Positions 1 through 10,660 of a stretch of DNA of 64,000 nucleotides are shown in pieces; the stretch's first letter is position 1, and every line of letters starts with the position of its first letter. The stretch spans positions 6,279,328 to 6,343,327 of the forward strand of contig CM067065.1 of assembly GCA_033980235.1 (NCBI GenBank). The letters run 5' to 3'. A program made the translations under genes and the position numbers. Source of the stretch: Diadema setosum (lineage: Eukaryota; Echinodermata; Echinoidea; Diadematoida; Diadematidae). The notes beneath the pieces were generated by a model. It saw only the letters and a list, made by a program, of their open reading frames with translations, made no database searches and had not been told where the DNA came from.

Positions 1-1586
1 CTTTATCCAAAGGGACTGCACTGACCACTGGAATAGTCACTTTGTCTCCTGCAAGATCATTGCCTAATATCAATGCTACACCATCCATAGGAAGTGACTT
101 CCTAACACCAAGGCTCACCCTTCCTGAAACTAGGCCTGACTGCAAATCGACTGTGTGAAGAGGGGCCTCAACGTAACGTCCTTCTACTCCTTGTAACAGT
201 ACACTTGTGCCTGTGGACGACGTTTGCCCAAAAGGTAAAACACTGTCAAGAATCAATGACTGGGATGCACCAGTATCTCGCAGGATGGTAACCTTTCTAG
301 CTTCATCACACCCTACCAATGACACATAGCCTACAGAAGTGAATGGTTCATACTGAGACTTAATCTTGTCTTGATCAGCCGACTTAATCACACTCTGAAC
401 TTGTTCACACCAATCACCTGTCGATTCCACTGAACGACTCACCAATCCATTGGGATGAGACTTCTTTTCTTTGTCTTTTTCCTGTTTTTTCTTGTTCAGA
501 ACGGGACAATTAGACTTCACATGCCCTGGTTGCCTACAATGGAAACACACAATAGGCTTCTCAGTGTTCCTACCCTTCTTGTCAGTCTCATTTTCTACCA
601 CCAGACCAGCTTTCACCTCTGTCTTACTGCTAGAATTTGTCTTGCCAACACTTAGACGATTAGGAGCTGCATATTTGCTTCCTACATACCTGTTTCCATG
701 ACTACGGGACAGAGTATACTCGTCAGCCATTGTACTAGCTACCGACAAAGTTTTCACCTTTTGTTCCTCAATATGCGAACGCACCTCTTGAGGTAGCGAA
801 CTCTTAAACTCCTCTAGTAGAACAAGTTCCCGCAAATCTTCAACAGTAGCCACGCCTACTGATTGCAGCCAACGAGTGAAGGCAATTTCCTTCACTTTTG
901 CAAACTCTCTGAATGACTGTGACTCCAGTTTTCTACTATTCCTGAATTTTTGTCTGTACGCTTCAGGAACCAAGGCGTACGCGTTCATGATTGCCTTTTT
1001 TTACTGTTGCGTAATGCTGAGCCTCTTCGCGCGACAGTGAAGCATAAGCATTGCATGCCTTTCCCTTTAACTTAGTCTGCAAGAGATGAGGCCATTTTTC
1101 TTTCGGCCATTCCATGCTATCCGCCACTTGTTCGAAGTGCAGGAAATATCTATCCACATCTCCTTCATCGAACTCAGGGACCATTCTGACATTTTTGGCG
1201 ATATCAAAATGCCCACCACTGACACTTACACCATACTCTCTCTCACCGACTTGACGACCCCTTTCTAGAGAAACCCTCTCTCTCTCTAACTCAATTCTCG
1301 CTTTCTCAAGCTCAAGCTCTTTCAGACGTACTTCTACACTCCCTTGCACATCACCAGGGGGACTACCTGATATGCTACGCAATGCCTGGAGGGGAAATAC
1401 TTCTTCATCTACAAGAAATTTGATTGTGTGCTGTGTAATCTCTGACTTTTTCATTGTACTCTTCACAGCAGGAACCTTGTAGTTTTCTACAACACGCAAC
1501 AAATCAACCTTTTTCAAGGTTAGCAACTCCTCAACTGTGGGTGAATCCACAAACTTCTCAATGGAAAAATCTTGATCTTTCTCCAT
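1..1586 (-). pseudogene. gag-protease frame of the left gypsy element, broken by one frameshift, incomplete at the window edge
   Basis: Encodes a retrotransposon Gag (particle protein) followed by an aspartic protease. The start codon at 1584-1586 opens a 207-codon frame ending at 963. Its last dozen residues look aberrant. A run of seven A residues (minus strand, about 994-1000) appears one base too long; beyond it another frame stays open to the window edge. That frame carries a SCAN-like capsid stretch (about 960-730), a CCHC knuckle C-x2-C-x4-H-x4-C (506-547) and the protease motif DTGAS (263-277, sense of the element). The N-terminal part is charged and coiled-coil-like (Glu/Arg-rich, about 1250-1320). 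A single homopolymer indel could be real decay or a sequencing error; programmed frameshifting in the middle of gag would be unusual. Confidence 0.8.
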
Positions 1587-1694
1587 TATGCACCAATAAT
1601 GTACAATTAGTAGTGCTACAAGAAAACCTGACTATCTCCAGCCAGCCAGCTGAAAAACTCTTTTCAACTGAAGAAAACCAGTCACACTATAAAC

Positions 1695-2076
1695 AATAAC
1701 CCGTATGCTATACCACACACGACCCGACTGGGAATAACCCGTATGCTAAACCACATACAAACCGACTTGAAATAACCCGCGTGCTCAACCACACACGAAC
1801 AACAATGGCATAACCTGTGTGCTAAACCACACACAAACCACCGTGGAATAACCCGTGTGCTATACCACACACGAACAACCGTGAAATCACCTGTATGCTA
1901 AACCACATACAAACCACCGTGGAATAACCCGTGTGCTAAACCACACACGAACCACCGTGAAATCACCTGTATGCTAAACCACATACAGCTGTACAAACCG
2001 CCGTGGAATAACCCGTATGCTTAACCACATACGAATCGCCGTAGAATAACCCGTATGCTGAACCACACACGAACCA
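1695..2076 (-). repeat. Tandem array of ten ~38-bp units, each a short hairpin, in the gypsy leader
   Basis: Ten units follow the pattern AATAACC, 6-nt arm, 8-nt loop (CTAAACCA or a close variant), complementary 6-nt arm, then a spacer such as AACCACCGTGG (plus-strand reading). Arm pairs are at 1702/1716, 1740/1754, 1778/1792, 1816/1830, 1854/1868, 1892/1906, 1930/1944, 1968/1982, 2014/2028 and 2052/2066. The arms differ between units but stay complementary. The array lies between the primer site and the gag start, so it would form part of the 5' untranslated leader RNA. It is not a CRISPR array: spacers are near-identical and the genome is eukaryotic. Confidence 0.9.
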
Positions 2077-2566
2077 CCACGTACGGGACCAACGACCAAC
2101 GTTTGACCAACGTTTCCACGCAAACACTACACACGCGCAGCGTATAACTGGACTAAACCATCCTCAACACTACGCACGTGCCAAATTAACTCTTTCGATC
2201 CCGAAAGAAATACGAACGTGTGCTTCCCTCACGCAGACACAGAAAGACGACCGATTTACATCAAAATGTATAACATATCACTCCGCGTCCACACACACTA
2301 CGCCATAAACACATCATGCTTTCTCAAATCGTAACACCTGCACATACAGTAAACTGTAACAATCACGATGCAAACTACATACAGTACTGTACGTAGTTGC
2401 GCGACGCGACGTAAACTGTATCGCGATCGCCCATGTCCACGACATAGCATAGAGTGCTACACCACGCTACTCACCGAAATTCATCGGCCCAGCGAGAAAG
2501 AAAAACACTCCTGGGATCATATCAAGCCCGACCAAATCACCTAAGTCCGCAGAAACCCTGCCGAAC

Positions 2567-2584
2567 TCCTGTGACGTGCCCCCA
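2567..2584 (-). other. Primer-binding-site-like sequence of the left gypsy element
   Basis: The minus strand reads TGGGGGCACGTCACAGGA just inside the LTR. It starts with TGG, as tRNA-primed sites do, and shares TGGGGGC with the proline-tRNA-type site of the element at 41616. The 3' half fits tRNA-Pro less well, so primer identity is uncertain. Confidence 0.5.
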
Positions 2585-2587
2585 ATT

Positions 2588-2761
2588 TGTTACGGAAGTT
2601 AACTTTGCCTAGCGAACCATCATAACCACCAAAATACCCAGACTCTCAAACAAGGTGTTTGGTCGATCTCGGTCATCTTGTCCAACTCTTTATTTACATA
2701 TTCCTCCGCGGAACGATAAAGTGCCCAGAAATGATAATACAATGCACATGTATCCATAACA
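2588..2761 (-). repeat. 5' LTR of the left-hand gypsy element (about 174 bp)
   Basis: On the minus strand this stretch begins TGTTATGG and ends CCGTAACA, a near-perfect 8-bp inverted terminus of the TG...CA type expected for LTRs. It contains AATAAA, a usable polyadenylation signal. The end lies 3 bases from the primer-site-like sequence. The partner LTR is outside the window, so the outer boundary and target duplication cannot be confirmed; AATAT at 2762-2766 would be the duplication candidate. Confidence 0.6.
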
Positions 2762-3168
2762 ATATATATATATTTATGAAAATAATTTAGACTTTTTTTC
2801 AGGAAAGTGTTAATAGCAAACTCACGGCATTTAGCTCTTATTCCGCGTGTGCATCATCTGTGTGTATGTACAAAGTCTAATGAGGTACAGGGGGAGGGTG
2901 TGGGAGGGGGCATCCTCGACGGAGCTTTTGCGTTTTTGAAATCAAGATAAAACGATCTGAAGCACACTTTTTGTTAGAAATTCGGGTAGTGTGATTTTCC
3001 CCCGATTTTTCCCCTTTCTCTCTTTTTTTTTTCTGTTATTTTTTTTTCACGATCCAAGAGTGTGTGTAGGGGTGGGGGGGGGTGGGGGCTGCAGCCCCCA
3101 GCCCCCCCCCCCCCCCCCGTTCCGCGGCCCCTGCATTACAACTATAGTGCAAATCTTGAAAGTGCATA
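2762..3168. other. Intergenic, no gene seen
   Basis: AT-rich start, then G-rich and C-rich low-complexity tracts (about 2890-2910 and 3070-3120). No conserved frame was found. Confidence 0.6.
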
Positions 3169-3857
3169 TGTGACTGTGCACCTCAAAACGAACATAAAGT
3201 CGCACACACTGATTTTGCGTGAGGACTGAAAATAAGTGAAATGGGTCAACCTAGCCGAACTTGACTTTTCAATATTTTCTGAAAGAGCGGGTCTTCTTTT
3301 ACATCATGTTAAAATTTGGTATCGTAAAACGGTCAGGAAAGTGTGTTTTTGTGGCAGTTTATCTCGAACATTTTTGGTAGAATAGTATGATTAGGTGTGT
3401 CTTTAGAATCCCCTTTTCATTTATGAAAAACCTTGTCCACACTCTTCATTTTCAACTCTAATAACTTTTAAAAGAATAGTGCTACTGCCTTGAAAGATGA
3501 CATTAATTATGGACAGAATGTGTTAATGAGGCATGCCTAATTTCAGTTTAATCTGATAATCCCTTCATTGTCGTTACTCTGGTGGTTTACTTTCTGTTTT
3601 TGTCCCATTCATCGCACAGCCAGCACGGTTTGGTAAAGATTAAGCGCTTGAATAGACACTGTATTGAGAGCCTCTTTTCTCAGTTCACACTTTTCCTGAG
3701 TTTGTGCTTTCTTTCCAATATTTAGAGAGGTTAGCAGAGTCCATTTGATTTGAGTTATACATCATTTTAAAGCTTAAAGTCTGCTCTTTCAGCACATGGT
3801 CTTAACTAAAAATTCATGTCTGGCGACTTTTTGTTTGTTTTGAGGTGCAGGGTCACA
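3169..3857. mobile_element. MITE-like DNA transposon, copy 1 (689 bp)
   Basis: Terminal inverted repeats of about 35 bp begin TGTGAC and end GTCACA, with 4 mismatches between the two ends. The second copy at 62399-63088 aligns along its length with the same ends. It has no coding frame, so it is non-autonomous. The flanks here are TA on both sides (3167-3168, 3858-3859). With the in-window empty site for copy 2 this supports a target duplication of at least 2 bp, ambiguous up to 4 because CA is shared by element and target. Confidence 0.8.
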
Positions 3858-4798
3858 TATAGCTGCGAGCGGCAGTTGTGCGTTTTTTTTTTTTCGAAGC
3901 TTTTTACTAATCTACATGGGCTTTTAGGAAGAAATCATTCATATATCATTTTGTCTATATTCCTGACACATTCCTTGTGACAGTATTCATTTAATAGAGG
4001 TACAATCATGATTTACAAGCATTGTACCATGAGGAAGATTTATACACCCTTCCATGTATTGTTTTGACTAATTCCCCTCACAGTAGATTCTTTAGAAATC
4101 CCGTGAGATTTCCTGTCATAATTATTATCATTATTTTTATCTATTTATTTTTTTTTTTTTTTTTGGGGGGGGGGTACTGTGTAAATAAAACCATTTTTAA
4201 AGAAGTATTTTCATAAAGCAGGTAATGTTATTTTTTTCACTGTTTATAGGCCACCTGCGCAAAGTGTAAATGACTTTTTAGCTGCATTGGAAAACCGCTA
4301 AGTGCAACAAGTTGTGAAAATAAACAGATATTTTTTTTTTTTTTTCAGTCCAAGCAGGGAGGTGAGCAAGTACCCTGTGAGGGATAAACCTGAAATACTC
4401 TCTCAGTGCTATTCAGCGGCTCAACGAAGCGTTGCGATCGTTAACTTTATTCACATTGCCGGTCGTTCCGATTTACGACTAGAAATTCTGCGGATTTTGC
4501 AGGCTCGTGCGAGCGCTGCACGCTCGCCATGAGCTGGGCGGCCTTGTACACCCACATGCAGGCCGGACAAGTCACAGCGTCACAAACCAGCCGGGGAGAT
4601 ACCACACACAGTCTTCACATCCACCTAGTATTGTATACACTCATGGGCGCCACCAGGGGGGTGCGTTGGGTGCGAACGCACCCCCCCCCCCCCTTCAGAT
4701 CAACAACAACAACAACAACAAAAATCAGTCTGCGAGCGACCTCAACGCCGGACGCTAAATAATTATTCTTTTCTATTTTTTTTTTATTTTGCACCAGT

Positions 4799-4840
<42 letters not shown>

Positions 4841-5802
4841 TCGTCGGCAAAAACATTTCGCACCCCTGGTTCTGGCAGCACTGATTTTATACATATCTAT
4901 TAGTATTCTATTAGTGTTTACTATTATTTATCGACCGTACTGTACATCTGTACGATACGGAGCACTTATACACGTTTGCATGTACGTGTGCTACTTACAA
5001 GTATGTAGGGTCTATGTACGTTACTTCTGACCAATCCATATTGCCAGCCCAAGAGCGAGCCTTAGCCTCATTAAAAAAAGAAAAAAGAATGGAGGGTCAA
5101 GCATATTTTAGTTTTGCCCCCCCCCCCCCATAATTAATAATTCCCGAAATGAGAAGATTTTCTTGCTTTTGAAAGAAAACAAAAATGTTGCCCCCATAGA
5201 AATATTGGAAGGCAAGCGCACCATTTGCCCCACCCCACATAATCATAATTCTCGCGATGAAAAGATTTTCTTGCTTTTTTGTTAGTATTCAAGAAATCTG
5301 TCCAATTATTTCACCCAAAAGCAGTGGCGTAACTAAGGGGGGGGGGGGGGGTGCGCGCCCCCCTCCCAATCCGCTGGTAGAAAAAAAAAAAAAGATTTAC
5401 CGAAATAGTAGTTCAAGTGTTAGTAAACTGCTTTTGAATGAAAGGGTGATCCAGAAATAACATATTTTTCTATGATTTCTTTTAACCATAATTAGATACG
5501 TATATAGTGTGAAACATTGTTCAAAAAGCCCGGACCGACAAAAGATTATGATTCCTGGTTGGCATTCTGCATATAAGCAGGATGTGCGCAGTGTACTCAG
5601 TACATACGAACGAAGAGGCGCTACAATGTTGCCCAATGTGATGTAGAATGTACACCTTTGTACCTTACGCTTCGTTATATCAAAGCTAGATCATTGATTT
5701 TGCAGTGTTGCTTTACATACTAGTCTATAATAATGTCTTGCATTGCCAATAAAAAGACTTGACCTGGGCTAATTCCTAACTTTTCCATGTATATAATACA
5801 CA
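3858..5802. other. Intergenic, low-complexity and fragmentary repeats
   Basis: Contains poly-T and poly-G tracts (about 4149-4174), an (AC)n microsatellite (about 4799-4838), and two tandem copies of a ~90-bp piece ending in a GAAAAGATTTTCTTGC-like stretch (about 5095-5280). A transposon-end-like sequence CAGTGGCGTAACTAAG at about 5325 resembles the terminus of the element at 5811. Open frames here lie in simple sequence and are not supported as genes. Confidence 0.55.
4799..4838. repeat. (AC)n microsatellite
   Basis: About 20 consecutive AC dinucleotides, seen directly. Confidence 0.95.
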
Positions 5803-5810
5803 CACTCAAA

Positions 5811-8047
5811 CAGTGGCGTATCTAGGGAGGGGGAAGGGGGGCACGTTCCCCAGGCGCCACTCCTTGGGGGCGCAAAAAACGAAAAAAAAAAACGAAGAAG
5901 AAGAAGAAGAAAAAAAGGAAAAAAAAAACGAAGAAGAAGAAAAAAAAAAAAGAAAGAAAAGGAGATGAAGAAGGTAAAAAAAGTCGTCCGGAAGGGGGGG
6001 GGGGGGAGGGAGAATGGTGGGGGGGGGGGGGGGCAGAAAACCAAATCAAACAAGATAAAAACAAAACATGATGATGACGCGGACAAAATTACAATGTTTA
6101 TTGTGTTCAATCAAAAATTCCATGTTCTGTGAGCTGAAATACAAAAATTTTCGGCTCGCTCGCTGCGCTCGCTGCGCTCGCTCGCCAAAATTTATATAAA
6201 AAGGAAGGCAAGAACAAAACGTGATGATGACAAAATGACAGTGTCTATTGTGTTCACACTGTCATTTTATATTTAGCAGGCAAAATGTTTCACGGAGCAG
6301 CGGCTGCAATTTCGTTCTGAAGCGATCGCCAATTGGATCAAAAGGCGCCAACGGTTTCGAACATACGGGGGGGGGGGCGCAAAAAACCTCGAATCAAACA
6401 AGATAACAACAAAACGTAATGATGACGCGGAAATATACAAATTCCGGCTCACTCGCTCGTACAGTGCACTCCCATTACAACGAACACGGTTATAACGAAA
6501 TTTTGTTATAACGAAGTAAAACATTAAAGTCTATGGTACAAAATTCGCTTATAACGAACACGGTTATAGCGAAATTTCCGTTATAACGAAGTCTTTTCCG
6601 AGCGCCACAGACAAAGAAAAACAAGAGAAATGTGCTCCGTTATAACGAAATGCGAATTGCTTTCGAAAATACGTAGCGGAACAAGCATTTACAGCGTCTC
6701 TGCATGGGCGAATGCTTCACATCACTACGTGTTCGCTCCTTGTGTCACGCACAGTTTCTGAAGGGAGCGTTTAATATAGTAATACAATAATCCCAAGGCA
6801 CATTTTACATAGCTTTCCAGTGTATGCTAAGGATTCAGCAAACAGAATATGATATATATGCATGGTTTCCTTGTTTTCGTTATATATTGTATTGTTCGGT
6901 TATAACGAAATTTCGTTATAACGAAAGAAAACTGCCGGTCCCGAGCATTTCGTTATAACGGGAGTGCACTGTACTACTTTAGAGTATTTTTTTTTCAAGT
7001 CCTCATTTTGTTGGTATAAATCGTTATCTATAAGGCCGTCACTATATCTTGATTAGAATTGTAAGATTTAATAAGCAAAAAATGACAAGAGTTTCATGAT
7101 TTGTAAGCTGAAATACAACAATTTTCGGCTCGCTCGCTGCGCTCGCTCGCCAAAATTTGTATAAAAAAAAGAGAAGAAGATAAGAACAAAACGTGACGAT
7201 GACGCGGACAAAATGATAATGTCTTTTGTGTTCCCTCATGTCATTCTATATGTAGCAATAAAAATGTTACACGCAGCAGCGACTGCAATTTCATTCATTC
7301 TGAAGCGATCGCCAATTGGATCAAAAGAGGACGACAATGGTTTCGAACATACGGGGGAGGGGGTGCAAAAAATATCAAAATAGATAAGAACAAAACGTAA
7401 TGATGACGCAGAAATATACAAATATCGGCTCACTCGCTCATACTAATTTAGAGTATTAATTTCAAGTCCACAGTTTGTTGGTATAAGTCGTTATCTATCA
7501 GGTCGTCACTATAATTGTGAGATTTATTAAGCAAAAAAATGACAAGAATTCCATGTTTTGTAAGCAGAAATGCAAAAATTTTCGGCTCGCTCGCTGCGCT
7601 CGCTCTCCAGAATTTATATAAAAAAGATAAGAACAATAAGTGATGATGACGAGGACATATACAATTTCATCTCACTCGCGCGCACTAATTTAGAGTATTT
7701 TTTTAAAGTCCTCAGTTTTTTGGTATAAATCGTTATCTATAAGGCCGTCACTATATGTTGATTAGAATTGTAAGATTTGGTAAGCAAAAAATGAAAAGAA
7801 TTCCATGTTTTGTAAGCTGAAATACAAAAGTTTTCGGCTCGCTCGCTGCGCTCGCTCGCCAAAATCTATCAAAATTCATTACAATTAAATCACCCTCAAA
7901 AGATCCCTTTTAAGTGCTTGAAAAAGCATCATGTAGACTTTGTTTAAGTCCCTACCAGGATGGTGGTGGGGTTGAACACTTTTTCAGAAATTAGGGGCGC
8001 AATTTTCGTGCTTGCCCCGGGCGCCGTTTTCACTAGATACGCCACTG
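5811..8047. mobile_element. hAT-like non-autonomous DNA transposon (about 2.24 kb) with 8-bp target duplication
   Basis: The ends are perfect 15-bp inverted repeats, CAGTGGCGTATCTAG at 5811 and its complement ending at 8047. The same 8 bp, CACTCAAA, flank it at 5803-5810 and 8048-8055. An 8-bp duplication with CA-G ends is the hAT pattern. No transposase frame is present. The interior holds several diverged sub-repeats of about 150-400 bp, each with a GCTCGCTCGCTGCGCTCGCT-like core (near 6150, 7125, 7585 and 7840), plus a nested pogo-like MITE at 6462-6971. Long poly-G and GAA-rich tracts near the left end create misleading open frames. Confidence 0.85.
6462..6971. mobile_element. pogo/Tigger-like MITE (510 bp) nested in the hAT-like element
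   Basis: Begins CAGTGCACTCCC and ends with its complement GGGAGTGCACTG, flanked by TA on both sides (6460-6461 and 6972-6973). Both ends continue into repeated TTATAACGAA motifs. CAGT ends with TA target duplication fit the pogo/Tigger branch of Tc1/mariner. The sister sub-repeat at about 7424-7460 shows the same flanking sequence without the insertion, so the boundaries are well supported. There is no coding capacity. Confidence 0.85.
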
Positions 8048-8192
8048 CACTCAAACAAACACGCACAATTAGTTTAGGGGATGATCTAAAGTGCAGATTT
8101 TGGACATCCTTTCCCCGCTTGGTCACTTCGACGCCACCTCGCTGGTCATACCTCCCCCAGTTATGAACATAAACCCACAACCTTGACTACCA

Positions 8193-10660
8193 GTGGCGGA
8201 TTCAGGGGGAGGGGCACACCGGGCGTCACCCCCCCCCCCCCTTTATTTTCCAAAGCGAAAAAAAAAATGAAATAGCTGCAAACGGCCGTTTTTGGACAGT
8301 AAAATGTCAATTTTTTCAAGCTCGCTCGCTCCTCTCGCTCGCATTTAATCGTAATGCCATTCTCCTGAAGTTGCTGCCAGTAATTGCCGGCAGTTGCACC
8401 TGGTGCGCCCCCCCCCCCTCCCCTTAATTTCCAAAGCGAAAAAATATAGCTGCAAACGGCAGTTTGGGGACTGTAAAATGTCACAATTTTCAAGCTCGCT
8501 CGCTCCTCTCGCTCGCATTTAATCGTAATGCCATTCTCCTGAAGTTGCTGCCAGTAATTGCCGGCAGTTGCGCCTGGTGCGCCCCCCCCCCCCTTAATTT
8601 CCAAAGCGAAAAAATATAGCTGCAAACGGCAGTTTGGGGACTGTAAAATGTCACAATTTTCAAGCTCGCTCGCTCCATTCGCTCGCATTTAATCTTTATG
8701 CTATTCTTCTGATGTTGCTGCCAGTAACTGCCTCCAGTTGCGCCAGGTGCGCCCCCCCCCCCCCCCCCCCAAAAAAAAAGCGAAAAAATATTGGACTGTA
8801 AAATGCAAAATTTTCAAGCTCGCTCTCTTCGCTCGCTCGCATTTTATTGTTATGCAATTCACCTGATGTTGCTACCAGTAANNNNNNNNNNNNNNNNNNN
8901 NNNNNNNNNNNNNNNNNNNNNNNNNNNNNNNNNNNNNNNNNNNNNNNNNNNNNNNNNNNNNNNNNNNNNNNNNNNNNNNNNNNNNNNNNNNNNNNNNNNN
9001 NNNNNNNNNNNNNNNNNNNNNNNNNNNNNNNNNNNNNNNNNNNNNNNNNNNNNNNNNNNNNNNNNNNNNNNNNNNNNNNNNAATGGCATAGCGATTAAAT
9101 GCGAGCGAGCGGAGCGAGCGAGCATGAAAATTTTAACATTTTACAGTCTAAAAACTGCCGTTTGTAGCTATACTTTTTCGCTTTGGAAATTATGGGGGGC
9201 GCCGCATCAGGCGCAACTGCTGGCAATTACTGGCAGCAACATTAGGAGAATGGCAAAGTAGTTAAATGCGAGCGAGCGGGGCGAGCGAGCTTGAAAATTT
9301 TGACATTTTACAGTCCAAAGACTGCCGTTTGTGGCTGTATTTTTTCGCTTTGGGAATTATGGGGGCACACCGGGCGCAACTGCCGGCAATCGGGCAGCAA
9401 CATCAGAATGGCATAACGATTAAATGCGAGCGAGCGAAGCGAGTGAGCTTGAAAATTTGATACTTTACAGTCCCACATGTCCTTTGTGGCTGTACTAGAA
9501 TTTTTTTCGCTTTGGAAATTAAGGGGGGGGGGGGGCGCACCGGGCGAAAACTGCTGGAAATTATTGACAGCAACATCAGGAGAATGGCATAATGATTAAA
9601 TGCGAGCGAGCGAAGCGAGCGAGCTTCAAAATTTTGACATTTTTCAGTCCCAAAAACTGTCGTTTATGGTTGTATTTTTTCGCTTTGGAAATTAAGGGGG
9701 CGCACCGGGCAAAAACTTTTGGCAATTATTGGCAGCATCATCAGGAGAATGGCATAATGATTAAATGCGAGCGAGCGAAGCGAGCGAGCTTCAAAATTTT
9801 GACATTTGACAGTCCAAAAACTGCAGTTTGTAGCTATATTTTTCGCTTTGGAAATTAAGGGGGCGCACCGGGCGAAAACTGCTGGCAATTACTGGCAGCA
9901 ACATCAGGGGAATGGAATAATGATTAAATGCGAGCGAGCTTCAAAAATTTGACATTTTACAGTCCCCAAACTGCCGTTTGTAGCTATATTTTTCGCTTTG
10001 GAAATTAAGGGGGGCGCACCTGCTCACAATCACTGGCAGCAACATCAGGACAATGGCATAGCGATTAAATGCGAGCGAGCGGAGCGAGCGAGCTTGAAAA
10101 TTTTGACATTTTACAGTCTAAAAACTGCCGTTTGTAGCTATACTTTTTCGCTTTGGAAATTTAGGGGGCACACCGAGTGCAACTGCCGGCAATTACTGGC
10201 AGCAACATCAGGAGAATGGCATAGCGGTTAAATGCGAGCGAGCGGAGCGAGCGAGCTTGAAAATTTTGACATTATTTTTACAGTCCAAAGACTGCCGTTT
10301 GTGGCTGTATTTTTTCGCTGTGGAAATTAAGGGGGCACACCGGGCGCAACTGCCGGCAATTACTGGCAGCAACATCAGAAGAATGGCATACTGATTAAAT
10401 GCTAGCGAGCGAAGCGAGTGAGCTTGAAAATTTTGACATTTTCCAGTCCAGTTCCAGTACTGTCGTTTGTAGCTATATTTTCGCTTTGGAAATTAAGGGG
10501 GGCGCACCGGGTGCACCTGCTATCAATCACTGGCAGCAACATCAGGAGAATGGCATTGCGGTTAAATGCGAGCGAGCGGAGCGAGCGAGCTTTAAAATTT
10601 TAAAATTTTACACTCCAAAAACTGCCGTTTGTAGCTATATTTTTCGCTTTTGTTTGTCCC
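8193..10660. repeat. Array of ~165-bp tandem units in two opposing orientations around an assembly gap
   Basis: About ten units lie in plus orientation right of the gap, with the GCGAGCGAGC core near 9101, 9268, 9425, 9601, 9768, 9928, 10070, 10230, 10399 and 10568 (spacing 142-176 bp). About four units lie in the reverse orientation left of it (near 8330, 8505, 8685 and 8825). Each unit has a near-palindromic CTGCCGGCAATTACTGGCAG segment, a GC-rich G-tract and the GAGCGAGC core. The left boundary sequence CAGTGGCGGATTCAGG looks like a transposon terminus; a matching right terminus was not found. Repetition keeps several frames open, but the peptides are only repeat translations. Confidence 0.85.
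8882..9081. other. Assembly gap (200 N)
   Basis: Run of N bases. It falls where the unit orientation of the surrounding array switches, so the true structure and size of the array centre are unknown. Confidence 1.

Larger units (their letters stand above)
1..2761 (-). mobile_element. Ty3/gypsy LTR retrotransposon, 5' part only (short LTR, leader, gag, protease)
   Basis: Read on the minus strand, the order is: a short LTR (2588-2761), a primer-binding-like site (2567-2584), a leader of about 1 kb containing a tandem hairpin array, a gag start codon at 1584-1586, a CCHC zinc knuckle (506-547) and a retropepsin motif DTGAS (263-277). The element runs off the left edge of the window, so integrase, reverse transcriptase and the other LTR are not visible. 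The gag frame is broken once by a homopolymer indel near 994-1000. It is a different family from the complete element at 39779-48222: the LTR is about ten times shorter and the gag sequence is unlike it. Confidence 0.85.

Noticed and set aside
1695..2076. Regularly spaced repeats resembling a CRISPR array
   Set aside because: The genome is animal, the spacers are near-identical, and the units are tandem minisatellite copies inside a retrotransposon leader.
5769..6110. Phe/Pro-rich open frames on the minus strand
   Set aside because: Arise from GAA-rich and poly-G tracts in a hAT-like element.
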